Origin: Corynebacterium gottingense
GTDB taxonomy: Bacteria > Actinomycetota > Actinomycetes > Mycobacteriales > Mycobacteriaceae
Length of the DNA: 55,981 nt
Assembly: GCF_003693265.1 (NCBI RefSeq)
Contig: NZ_RDRE01000013.1
Coordinates: 1-55,981, forward strand
Direction of reading: 5' to 3'
Shown here: positions 27,990 through 40,288 of the stretch, in pieces
Layout: every line of letters starts with the position of its first letter
Position numbering within the stretch: position 1 is the first letter of the stretch
The notes under the pieces: model-generated
Databases searched by the model: none
Told to the model about the DNA's origin: nothing
What the model saw: only the letters and a program-made list of their open reading frames with translations
Translations under genes and position numbers: made by a program

Positions 27990-28763
27990 TTACCGGACCT
28001 CCTTGCCGGCATCCCGCAGCGCGTCCTTCACCGCGGCGATGGAGACCTCGCCAAAGTGGAAGATCGATGCGGCAAGCACCGCGTCGGCACCTGCATCGAC
28101 CGCGGGCGGGAAGTGCTCCGCTTTACCGGCGCCGCCGGAGGCGATCACCGGGATCGTCACGGACTCTCGCACCGCGCGCAGCAGGTCCAGGTCGAACCCC
28201 TCCTTCGTGCCGTCACCGTCCATGGAGTTCAAGAGGATTTCACCCACGCCCAGGTCCTGGCCGGTGCGGGCCCACTCCACGGCGTCGATACCTGCTGAGC
28301 GCGTGCCGCCATGGGTGGTGACCTCGAACCCGGACGGCTGTTCCGCGCCGCCTTCGGGGACGCGCCGCGCATCGACGGACAACACGATGCACTGGGCGCC
28401 GAACTCCTCGCTGAGTTCACGCAGCAGCGACGGGTTCGCGATGGCTGCGGTATTCACGCTCACCTTGTCCGCTCCCGCGCGGAGGAGCTCGCGGACGTCG
28501 TCAGCAGAGCGCACTCCCCCGCCGACGGTGAGGGGAATGAACACCTGCTCCGCGGTGCGGCGCACGACATCCAACATGGTGCCGCGGCCCTCCTTCGACG
28601 CGGAGACGTCGAGGAACGTCAGCTCGTCGGCGCCTGCCTCCCCGTACTTCTTGGCCAGTTCGACCGGATCGCCGGCGTCGCGGAGGTTGGCAAAGTTGAC
28701 CCCCTTGACCACCCGACCCTCGTCCACGTCGAGGCACGGGATCACACGAATTGCAACGGGCAT
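27990..28763 (-). CDS. hisF: Imidazole glycerol phosphate synthase cyclase subunit HisF
   Basis: Synthase half of the HisF-HisH complex that makes imidazole glycerol phosphate and AICAR; 257 residues. The (beta/alpha)8 barrel begins [18 protein letters not shown] with the catalytic Asp11 region, has phosphate-site VGGGVRS and ASGGAGK, and carries the acid Asp in [12 protein letters not shown]. It works with ammonia channelled from HisH encoded upstream in the same operon. Coupled to hisI. Confidence 0.97.
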   Translation of the reverse strand: MPVAIRVIPCLDVDEGRVVKGVNFANLRDAGDPVELAKKYGEAGADELTFLDVSASKEGRGTMLDVVRRTAEQVFIPLTVGGGVRSADDVRELLRAGADKVSVNTAAIANPSLLRELSEEFGAQCIVLSVDARRVPEGGAEQPSGFEVTTHGGTRSAGIDAVEWARTGQDLGVGEILLNSMDGDGTKEGFDLDLLRAVRESVTIPVIASGGAGKAEHFPPAVDAGADAVLAASIFHFGEVSIAAVKDALRDAGKEVR

Positions 28764-28785
28764 GGGCGGGCACGTCCTTTCGGGC

Positions 28786-28809
28786 AGGGCTACAGGGCTA
28801 CAGGGCTAT
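28786..28809. repeat. 8-bp tandem repeat between impA and hisF
   Basis: Three units of AGGGCTAC (last unit AGGGCTAT) directly follow the impA stop codon on the minus strand. The repeat fills about half of the 46-base gap before hisF and may vary in copy number. Confidence 0.75.
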
Positions 28810-29643
28810 CTACACAATGGACTTCATCGTACTCAGGGTCCGAGCGTGCGCCTCTGGGGTGCCGAGCAGGGCGCCGACGGAGTGCATGTGCCAGGGCTTG
28901 CCTACGGCGTCGGTCACGCGCGCCCCGGCGCAGCGCGCTAGGCACACGCCCGCCGCGTTGTCCCAGATGTGCGGCGAGAAGCTCACGGCCGCCTGGTAGA
29001 TGCCCTGCGCCACGAACGCCAGGTCCACCCCCACGGAGCCGGAAATGCGGGGGCGCAGCTCCGTCTCCGCGAGCGCCCCGACAAGTCCCAGGCGCATCCG
29101 GGCAGGGAACCGCTGCCGGTCGTCCGAGCCGACGGAGCCCACGCCAACCTGCCACGCGGACGCCGTCCGGCTGTTCACCGGTGGCAACGCATCCCCGTTG
29201 AGCATGACCGGGCCGCCCGCGACGGCGCTCAGCTGCATGTCCATCAGCGGGATGTCCGTCAGCGCGAGGACCGGCTCGCCGCGCACCACCAGCGAGACCA
29301 GAATCGCGCAGTTGGGGTTGCCGGTCGAGTAGTTCGACGTGCCGTCGATGGGGTCCACGACCCAGCACGCGTGCTCGTTGAGCTCCCCGCCCTGCTCCTC
29401 CCCAAAGACGGGCACGCCGGTTTCTGACTCGAGGCGGCGCCGCAGGAGCGCCTCGATGGCTAGGTCCGCTTCGGTGGCGAAGTCCCCCTTCCCCTTATCC
29501 AACGCCGGCGCCGCCCCGAGGTGCGCGGTGAAGAGCTCGCGAGCTTGCGCTACCACGTCGCGCGCGGCGTCCATGCACCCGGGAAGGTCGACGCCTGTCC
29601 CCGCCGCATCGGTGTTGGAATCGGGCTGGTGCAACTCGCTCAC
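28810..29643 (-). CDS. impA: Inositol monophosphatase family protein in the his operon
   Basis: 277-residue magnesium phosphatase of the IMPase superfamily. Motif A is GEEQGGE followed by WVVDPIDGTSNYSTGNP, and the second site is WDNAAGVCLARCAGARVTD. Members of this group include inositol-1-phosphatases and the HisN-type histidinol-phosphate phosphatases; location among his genes makes the latter plausible, but actinobacterial impA at this site is usually regarded as distinct from hisN. GTG 29643 follows a GAAGGAGAAGGGG site and is preferred to a TTG that immediately follows the hisA stop. Confidence 0.88.
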   Translation of the reverse strand: MSELHQPDSNTDAAGTGVDLPGCMDAARDVVAQARELFTAHLGAAPALDKGKGDFATEADLAIEALLRRRLESETGVPVFGEEQGGELNEHACWVVDPIDGTSNYSTGNPNCAILVSLVVRGEPVLALTDIPLMDMQLSAVAGGPVMLNGDALPPVNSRTASAWQVGVGSVGSDDRQRFPARMRLGLVGALAETELRPRISGSVGVDLAFVAQGIYQAAVSFSPHIWDNAAGVCLARCAGARVTDAVGKPWHMHSVGALLGTPEAHARTLSTMKSIV

Positions 29644-29673
29644 GTGCGGTGCCCCTTCTCCTTCGTCTCGCAA

Positions 29674-30429
29674 TTATTCCTGGGCCGCAGGCGTGGCGTG
29701 CGCCACCGCGCCCAGCGCTTCGGTCAGCGTGAACTTCCGCTCGTAGAGCGCCTTACCAATGATGGCCGAGTCGATGCCTTCCTCCGCGTAGCTGGCCAGC
29801 TCCCGCACGTGGTCGAGTGTGGCGATCCCACCGGAGGCGGTCACCGCAGCGTCGCTCGCCGCCGAGACCTCCCGCAGCAGTTCGATGTTCGGACCGGTCA
29901 GGGTGCCGTCCTTGCTGACGTCGGTAAGCACAACGCGCGCGCACCCCGCCGCATCGAAGTACTCCAGGACCTCCCAGAGATCGCCCCCGTCCGAGGTCCA
30001 GCCGTTGCCCTTCGTGCGCCACTCGCCGGCTTCCTCGCGCACCGCCAGATCCACCGCGATATTGTCACCAAAACGCGCGATGACATCGGCCGCCCACTGC
30101 GGGTTCTCCAGCGCTGCGGTACCGATGTTCACGCGACGCGCACCGGTGGCCAGGGCGCGCTCAAGCGAAGCGTCGTCCCGAATCCCCCCGGTCAGCTCCA
30201 CCTGCACATCAAGCTTGCCGACGATGTCCGCCATCATCTCGTGATTCGACCCCCGCCCAAAGGCGGCGTCCAGGTCAACGAAGTGGAGCCACTGCGCCCC
30301 CTGCTCCTGCCAGCGAAGGGCAGCCTCCAACGGGTCGCCGTAGCTCTTCTCCGTCCCGGCCTCGCCCTGCTCGAGGCGGACGGCCTGGCCATCAACAACG
30401 TCTACGGCGGGCAGCAGTGTGAAATCCAT
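29674..30429 (-). CDS. hisA: ProFAR isomerase HisA (PriA/subHisA lineage)
   Basis: 251-residue TIM barrel converting ProFAR to PRFAR in histidine synthesis. Catalytic Asp residues are in [10 protein letters not shown] (Asp10) and [11 protein letters not shown] (Asp170); phosphate-site ELTGGIRDD and ASGGIATLD are present. In mycobacterial PriA, the bifunctional HisA/TrpF enzyme, the mobile loop reads GRGW; here it is GNGW (Asn142). That substitution is the one I associate with the corynebacterial HisA-only form, subHisA. It sits 29 bases after hisH, ATG 30429 being the natural start of the barrel. Loss of TrpF activity is inferred, not shown. Confidence 0.95.
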   Translation of the reverse strand: MDFTLLPAVDVVDGQAVRLEQGEAGTEKSYGDPLEAALRWQEQGAQWLHFVDLDAAFGRGSNHEMMADIVGKLDVQVELTGGIRDDASLERALATGARRVNIGTAALENPQWAADVIARFGDNIAVDLAVREEAGEWRTKGNGWTSDGGDLWEVLEYFDAAGCARVVLTDVSKDGTLTGPNIELLREVSAASDAAVTASGGIATLDHVRELASYAEEGIDSAIIGKALYERKFTLTEALGAVAHATPAAQE

Positions 30430-30458
30430 GCACACATGGTAGCAGCGCCGCAGCGCGT

Positions 30459-31142
30459 TTAGCGCAGCGTGTTCACCCAGTTCTCCAGCAGCGCCAGACC
30501 CGCGTCTCCGGACTTCTCCGGGTGGAACTGCGTGGCCCACAGCGGGCCGTTCTCCACCGCAGCGACGAACCGGCAGTCGCCGTGCGTTGCCCAGGTGACC
30601 TTGGGGTACGCGATGTAGTCGTCGGCGGACAGCGCGAAGTCGCGCACCCCGTAGGAGTGCACGAAGTAAAAGCGCGTCTGCGGGTCCAGACCGGCGAACA
30701 TCTCACTGTTGTCCGCGATGTCGACGGTGTTCCAGCCCATATGCGGCAGCACCGAAGCCTCGAGCTTCTCAACCACCCCGGGCCACTCGCCGAGCCCCTT
30801 GGTGTCCACGCCGTGCTCCACGCCGCGGTCAAACAGCACCTGCAGGCCGACGCAGATCCCCAACACCGGGCGCGACCCGGCGAGGCGCTGGCCAATGACG
30901 CGACCGCCGTTGACGCGGTTGATGCCGCGCATGCACGCGTCGAACGCGCCCACCCCAGGAACAAGCAGGCCGTCAGCCTCCACGGCCACGTGCGGGTCTT
31001 GTGTGACGGTCACCTGCGCGCCGACATGCTCGAGGGCGCGCTGCGCGGAGCGGATATTGCCCGCTCCGTAATCAAGCAGGGCGACGCTGGGGGCACTGCT
31101 CGGCGTTGTCGCGTGGTCCGGGCGCTCAGGGGTGGCGTTCAT
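30459..31142 (-). CDS. hisH: Imidazole glycerol phosphate synthase glutaminase subunit HisH
   Basis: Class I glutamine amidotransferase of 227 residues supplying ammonia to HisF. The nucleophile is Cys97 in [13 protein letters not shown], with the His/Glu pair in [12 protein letters not shown] and the oxyanion strand region [10 protein letters not shown]. It carries an about 18-residue Thr/Pro/Ser-rich N-terminal extension before the first strand. ATG 31142 lacks a good ribosome site, but TAAGAT at 31151-31156 would start a leaderless message here, so hisH may head a second transcript of the operon. Confidence 0.96.
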   Translation of the reverse strand: MNATPERPDHATTPSSAPSVALLDYGAGNIRSAQRALEHVGAQVTVTQDPHVAVEADGLLVPGVGAFDACMRGINRVNGGRVIGQRLAGSRPVLGICVGLQVLFDRGVEHGVDTKGLGEWPGVVEKLEASVLPHMGWNTVDIADNSEMFAGLDPQTRFYFVHSYGVRDFALSADDYIAYPKVTWATHGDCRFVAAVENGPLWATQFHPEKSGDAGLALLENWVNTLR

Positions 31143-31150
31143 GGTGGCTC

Positions 31151-31156
31151 ATCTTA
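31151..31156 (-). promoter_or_regulatory. Internal -10 box (TAAGAT) before hisH
   Basis: TAAGAT overlaps the stop codon of the MFS gene and ends 8 bases before the hisH ATG. It would give a leaderless hisH-hisA-impA-hisF-hisI transcript independent of the hisD promoter. Confidence 0.4.
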
Positions 31157-32455
31157 CCGGTCGCGGCGGCGGTGGCGGCGCGGTGCCTGCACCGACTGGA
31201 GCCGGGCGGCGAGGTTGTTCACCTCAACCACGCGGTTGCGGCCCAGCTGGCGGTCCAGCAACGTCACCACCAGGCCGATCATGATGACCGCCGCGGAAAT
31301 ACCGAACATGGGCGAAAACGCCATCGTGGTCAGCAGCATGCCGTAGAAGGTTGAGCCGAGACCGGTGCCGCCGTCGTAGGCCACGTTCCAAATCGCCGCG
31401 GCTTCTGAGGTCTTGGACCGGGGCAGCCGGTAGAACATCATGGTCAGCGCCTCGTTCTGCACGGCGCCGAAGCCGAGTCCGTACAGCAGAGCCGCGAGCA
31501 CCATCCACCACACAGACAGCTGGAACACCAGGATCGCGGCGATGAGGAAGACGCCGAGGGCGGCGGTGATCTGGAAACGAATCATCACGGTACCCGGATA
31601 CCCCACGCGGTCCATGACGCGGCCCGCGTAGTAGCGCGAGAGCATGGAGGCGAAGTTCATGAACCCCAGCATGAGCCCGCCCAGGGTTGCGCCGGCGACG
31701 GGGTCGAGCTCGCGCATCGACGCCGGCAGGAAGTTCGTAATCGCACCGTATGCGGTGGTGACGAACATGAGCGCGAGCGCAGGGACGAGCACCAACCGCC
31801 AGATCGGCACGTAAATGTGGTCCGTCTCTGACGTTTCCTTCTCCGGCGGCGGGATGGGCGGGATGCCCTGGCAGGCCACGAGCGCGAGCAGGCCGACGCC
31901 GCCCGCGATCAGGTAGACAGCGTCGTACCCGATGCGCTGGACCAGGGCCATGCCAGTGGGCAGCGCGATCATCTGCGCCAGGCCAATCATGATGCCCACC
32001 ACGCCGGTCGCGCGGCCCAGCAGGCGGATGGGTACCAGCTCCGCGACGATCGCCGCCTCCGCCACCGTCAGCGCACCGAATCCCACGCCGCGGATCGCGG
32101 AAATGGTGAGCACCTCGGGCGCCCCCATCCCGAGAAGGTACCCCACCGCGGGGAAGCCCAGGAGAAACGCGGAGACCGACATCACGGTGGTGTAGCCGAA
32201 CTTTCGTAGCAGCCGCGGAGTAAATACCTGCGTGGTGACGGTAAAGAGCATGAACACACCGGTCGTGGTGCCGGCGAGTGTCTCGCCCCCGCCAGCGTCA
32301 AGGACGGCGGTGGGAACGACGGGCAGGAGCAGGGCCCACGCGCCGAACGCGCACGCCATGGCTACGAAGACCGCTTTGAGACCGCGTGCCTGCCACACGC
32401 TTGTTAGGGAATTGATCTCTTCCGTAGTCACAGGACGACGGGAAAAGAAGGACAC
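31154..32455 (-). CDS. MFS transporter encoded inside the his operon
   Basis: 433-residue major facilitator protein with about 12 hydrophobic helices, split into two halves by a cytoplasmic loop near 200 (IPPIPPPEKETSET). The first-half loop reads RLLRKFGYTTV and the second-half loop RVMDRVGYPGT, the expected MFS loop 2-3 positions. Substrate unknown. Its place between hisB and hisH, also found in C. glutamicum, suggests export or import of histidine or a related metabolite, but nothing in the sequence proves it. GTG 32455 starts one base after the stop of the 58-residue membrane gene, so they are tightly coupled. Confidence 0.88.
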   Translation of the reverse strand: MSFFSRRPVTTEEINSLTSVWQARGLKAVFVAMACAFGAWALLLPVVPTAVLDAGGGETLAGTTTGVFMLFTVTTQVFTPRLLRKFGYTTVMSVSAFLLGFPAVGYLLGMGAPEVLTISAIRGVGFGALTVAEAAIVAELVPIRLLGRATGVVGIMIGLAQMIALPTGMALVQRIGYDAVYLIAGGVGLLALVACQGIPPIPPPEKETSETDHIYVPIWRLVLVPALALMFVTTAYGAITNFLPASMRELDPVAGATLGGLMLGFMNFASMLSRYYAGRVMDRVGYPGTVMIRFQITAALGVFLIAAILVFQLSVWWMVLAALLYGLGFGAVQNEALTMMFYRLPRSKTSEAAAIWNVAYDGGTGLGSTFYGMLLTTMAFSPMFGISAAVIMIGLVVTLLDRQLGRNRVVEVNNLAARLQSVQAPRRHRRRDR

Positions 32456-32456
32456 C

Positions 32457-32633
32457 TCACACCACCTTTGCCATGTTGAACAGCGCGAACACGAATGCCA
32501 GCGCAGCGAGTAGAGCTAATACAATTGTGACGGCCTTTGAGCCGTGTTGATACGCCGACCACACTCCCCCGGCGAGCAGCCCGGCAAGCAGGAAAAGGAC
32601 GACAACCCACATTCCGGCAGCGACGTTAAACAC
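32457..32633 (-). CDS. Small membrane protein in the his operon, 58 residues
   Basis: Open frame GTG to TGA encoding a 58-residue protein with two hydrophobic helices (about 8-25 and 34-52) separated by WSAYQHGSKA. It starts immediately after the hisB stop codon (TAG then GTG), with GAAAGGGG in the hisB end as ribosome site, and stops one base before the GTG of the MFS gene. This gap-free placement between hisB and the transporter is the main evidence that it is real. It could be a transporter subunit or modulator; function unknown. Confidence 0.75.
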   Translation of the reverse strand: MFNVAAGMWVVVLFLLAGLLAGGVWSAYQHGSKAVTIVLALLAALAFVFALFNMAKVV

Positions 32634-35684
<3,051 letters not shown>

Positions 35685-35761
35685 GGAAACTCCCAACATC
35701 GCTCGCGTTGCTTTGAGGTACGGGGCGCGGCCTTTGCGTGGCTGTGCCCCAGGACGTTTCC

Positions 35762-35767
35762 AGTGTA
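35762..35767 (-). promoter_or_regulatory. -10 box (TACACT) of the his operon
   Basis: TACACT fits the TANNNT consensus about 77 bases before the hisD ATG, which would give a leader of about 70 bases. No T-box or histidine-codon leader peptide was recognised in this stretch. Confidence 0.45.
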
Positions 35768-35798
35768 GGGGTCGGTACCGCTGCGCGCGGCAAGTTCG

Positions 35799-36410
35799 TC
35801 AGTCAGTTGGCGGCTCGTCCCGCTCCACCACGAGGGACATCGCATTGAAGGCCCAATAGATCAGGGAGGAGACAAACGGGCCGACCAACCATGCAGCGCC
35901 GAGTTTGGCGGGAGGCACCATCTCGACCTGCTGGCCGTCGGCCAGGTTCGCGTGGTCCAGCGGGTGCAGCGCCGCGGCGAGCACGTCGCCGGTAACGGCC
36001 ACCGTCAGGACCGCGGAGACCGCGCAGGCGATGAGCCAACATAGCGAGCCGAGGCCTCCACGGGTGCGTCGAGTAGCGAACTGGCGCAACGCGACGACGG
36101 CCAGGACGACGCCGATGGCCAGAGTGATCAGGCTGAACCAGCCGGTCGCGGCGAACTCCACGTTTTCCGGACTGGCCACCTGGTCGATGGCGAGCCTCCC
36201 GTCATCCGCCGTGCCCACGTACGCCGGGCGCAGCCAGCCCCACACGAGGCCGCCGCCGATACCGAGCAGCAGCGCGCACACTACAAGGCCCGCGTCCGCC
36301 CCGATCCGGGCTGGGAACCTCGGGATGCGGGGCCGCGACGCGGGCTGGGTTGTTTCTAATGCGGTACTCAACGAGGGGCGCTGACTAGTTGCAGAGCTTC
36401 CAGCGGCCAT
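35799..36410 (-). CDS. Four-helix membrane protein, DUF2567-like
   Basis: About 203 residues: a Ser/Thr/Pro/Arg-rich N-terminus followed by four predicted membrane helices (GLVVCALLLGIGGGLVWGWL, then WFSLITLAIGVVLAVVAL, then LCWLIACAVSAVLTVAVTG, and WLVGPFVSSLIYWAFNAMSL). The layout resembles DUF2567 proteins of actinobacteria; function unknown. The start is uncertain: ATG 36410 overlaps the end of the lipoprotein gene by 26 bases, while TTG 36371 would avoid overlap. It lies between the lipoprotein gene and hisD on the same strand and is probably co-transcribed with the former. Confidence 0.72.
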   Translation of the reverse strand: MAAGSSATSQRPSLSTALETTQPASRPRIPRFPARIGADAGLVVCALLLGIGGGLVWGWLRPAYVGTADDGRLAIDQVASPENVEFAATGWFSLITLAIGVVLAVVALRQFATRRTRGGLGSLCWLIACAVSAVLTVAVTGDVLAAALHPLDHANLADGQQVEMVPPAKLGAAWLVGPFVSSLIYWAFNAMSLVVERDEPPTD

Positions 36411-37161
36411 CCTCGCGCTGGAAGAGCTGGGTCTGGGTATCCTCGCCGGAATCATTCTTGGCCGTCACGGACGCGGAGGCGCGGTCGCCGTCAACGCGCA
36501 CGTCCGCCAGGGAGATCTCGGACTTCGGCAGGTCCATGGTCATGCCGGCATCTTCCTGCATTCGCGCCGCTTCCTCGACGGAGTCCAGGGTCATGCCCTG
36601 ACGCTCAAGCTCCTCCATGGCAGGGTCGCGCACGGCCTTGCAGGAGTTATCCAGGATGGTGCGGGTCCAGGTGGCGAGCGACTCCGGGTTGGAGACGGCC
36701 TCGACGACCTTGGTCATCTCATCGATGTCGCCCTGCGACGCATCCTGGCCACCGGCGATCGGCTCGTGGGTGACCTGCTCGTACTCACCGTCCGCAAACG
36801 GGTTAGCAATGGTGGGCACATCGCCGTTCTCGCCCTGGTTGTCGGAGCCAGAACCCTTCTCGCCGGAGTCCTTGGCGTCCTTCTCCGAGGTCTTCTTCGC
36901 GGCATCCCCGCCCTTGGAGTCCTGGTCCTTCTGTCCGTCCTTCTGGTCCTTGTCGTCCCCGGACTTCTTTTCCGATTCCTTCGCGGCGCCGTCGACGGAC
37001 TCGGTGTTGTCGGCCCCGTTGCCCCCGGCGGCCTCAGCTGCCGTGGACAGACCGCCGCCGTTGGTTTCCTCCCCTGAGCCACACGCAGACAGTGTCAAGG
37101 TCAGGGCGATTGCCGTGACGCCTGCTGCAGCAGCTTTCGTCGTCTTGGTGGAAAACCTCAC
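36385..37161 (-). CDS. Secreted lipoprotein with a low-complexity linker
   Basis: 258-residue lipoprotein: basic n-region, hydrophobic core and lipobox LSAC (Cys27), so it should be lipidated by Lgt and anchored outside the membrane. Residues about 40-115 are a highly charged Lys/Asp/Gly/Ser stretch, likely an extended spacer through the cell wall. The C-terminal domain (about 120-258) contains two Cys (NSCKAV and the final KLCN) that could form a disulfide, and ends with VTAKNDSGEDTQTQLFQREDGRWKLC split as an NTF2-like last strand pair. I do not recognise a named family. GTG start with GAGAGG upstream. Confidence 0.82.
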   Translation of the reverse strand: MRFSTKTTKAAAAGVTAIALTLTLSACGSGEETNGGGLSTAAEAAGGNGADNTESVDGAAKESEKKSGDDKDQKDGQKDQDSKGGDAAKKTSEKDAKDSGEKGSGSDNQGENGDVPTIANPFADGEYEQVTHEPIAGGQDASQGDIDEMTKVVEAVSNPESLATWTRTILDNSCKAVRDPAMEELERQGMTLDSVEEAARMQEDAGMTMDLPKSEISLADVRVDGDRASASVTAKNDSGEDTQTQLFQREDGRWKLCN

Positions 37162-37373
37162 GAATTACCTCTCTTCATCTCCCGGGAAGTCGGACCGCCC
37201 GGGTTCGTATCACTCTTGGACGCGCGAACGCACGCTCGAGATACTTGTAAGTTGTCTCGACCATCCTAACAACACCCAGCTGGGGCAATCGTCGAGTTGA
37301 GGTGACAACATTCTGGGCGCTTCCTGTGAGCAATCGGGGCAATGAACCTCCCGTGCCCTGACTGCACCACAGT

Positions 37374-37379
37374 TACGAT
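37374..37379 (+). promoter_or_regulatory. -10 box (TACGAT) for the TetR gene
   Basis: TACGAT ends 8 bases before the ATG at 37388. This predicts a leaderless or near-leaderless transcript. The 226-base divergent region toward the lipoprotein also holds an imperfect inverted repeat around 37231-37260 (CGAGA...TCTCG) that could be an operator. Confidence 0.4.
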
Positions 37380-37387
37380 GGAGCATT

Positions 37388-37975
37388 ATGCAGTTGACCC
37401 GGGACACCATTACCGCATCCGCGCTGCGCATTTTGGCAGAGTACGGGCTGGCGGACGTCTCAATGCGCCGCGTGGCCACCTCACTCGGCGTTGCCCCGGG
37501 GGCATTGTATTGGCACATCGAGAACAAACAGGAGCTCATCTCCTGCATTGCCGCGGAGATTGTGCGACCAGTTGCAGCCGACGCCGCGGGGGAGGCGACC
37601 GCGCCGGAACAGCTCGCGCGCGCCCTCCGGGAGGCCGTCCTGGGCATCCGCGATGGCGCCGAGGTCGTGCTCGCGGCAATGAGCCAGCCGGGAGCGCGCA
37701 TCCGCGGGGAGCTTTCCACCGTCTTTGAGGAGGCAGTGCGGGAAGTCGCGAACGAGGGCGCTCCGGCAAGTGTCCTTCGCTCAGCGGCGGCGGGCCTGGT
37801 CACCATGACGCTTGGCGCGGCGACGGTGTACCAATCGGGCGCGCAGCTGGCGGAAGCCACCGGGGAGCGGCCGGTGGTGGGCGCCGAGGAAGCGACGCGC
37901 GAGCACGAGGAAGGCGTCGCGCTCCTCATGGCGGGGTTGCGCGCGGGAGGCACGGCGGGCGAGGCGGGCGCGTAG
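37388..37975 (+). CDS. TetR-family transcriptional regulator
   Basis: 195-residue regulator. The N-terminal helix-turn-helix domain is typical: TITASALRILAEYGLADVS, then MRRVATSLGVAPGALYWHI and ENKQELISCIA. The C-terminal half is an Ala/Glu-rich ligand-binding domain ending in a Gly/Ala tail. It lies between the divergent lipoprotein gene and glgX; the target is unknown. It could repress itself and the lipoprotein, or control glycogen debranching. The gene for a TetR regulator precedes glgX in C. glutamicum as well. Confidence 0.9.
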   Translation: MQLTRDTITASALRILAEYGLADVSMRRVATSLGVAPGALYWHIENKQELISCIAAEIVRPVAADAAGEATAPEQLARALREAVLGIRDGAEVVLAAMSQPGARIRGELSTVFEEAVREVANEGAPASVLRSAAAGLVTMTLGAATVYQSGAQLAEATGERPVVGAEEATREHEEGVALLMAGLRAGGTAGEAGA

Positions 37976-38000
37976 CCGGGACCGGGCGCGCAAATTTGGC

Positions 38001-38006
38001 TAGGAT
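38001..38006 (+). promoter_or_regulatory. -10 box (TAGGAT) for glgX
   Basis: TAGGAT ends 8 bases before the glgX ATG (38015), in the 39-base gap after the TetR gene. It suggests a leaderless glgX transcript separate from the regulator. Confidence 0.45.
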
Positions 38007-38014
38007 CGGGCGAC

Positions 38015-40207
<2,193 letters not shown>

Positions 40208-40241
40208 GGGGCAGGTGCTTATCGACGCCCCACCGCCCCGG

Positions 40242-40247
40242 TAGACT
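40242..40247 (+). promoter_or_regulatory. -10 box (TAGACT) for the exonuclease gene
   Basis: TAGACT lies 41 bases before GTG 40289, which also has a GGAGAG ribosome site. This is the only good TANNNT in the 81-base gap after glgX. Confidence 0.4.
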
Positions 40248-40288
40248 AGTGCGAACCCGCATTTGCCTGTGATTGGAGAGTAGTTCAC

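Noticed and set aside
29644..29673. TTG at 29673 as start of impA
   Set aside because: It directly follows the hisA stop with no room for a ribosome site, whereas GTG 29643 has GAAGGAGAAGGGG in front.
30436..30441. TACCAT as a separate leaderless promoter for hisA
   Set aside because: It lies within a tight operon gap and such a loose hexamer is expected by chance; no other support.
35685..35761. Histidine attenuator leader before hisD
   Set aside because: No run of His codons, T-box core or terminator/antiterminator pair was found in the roughly 70-base leader.
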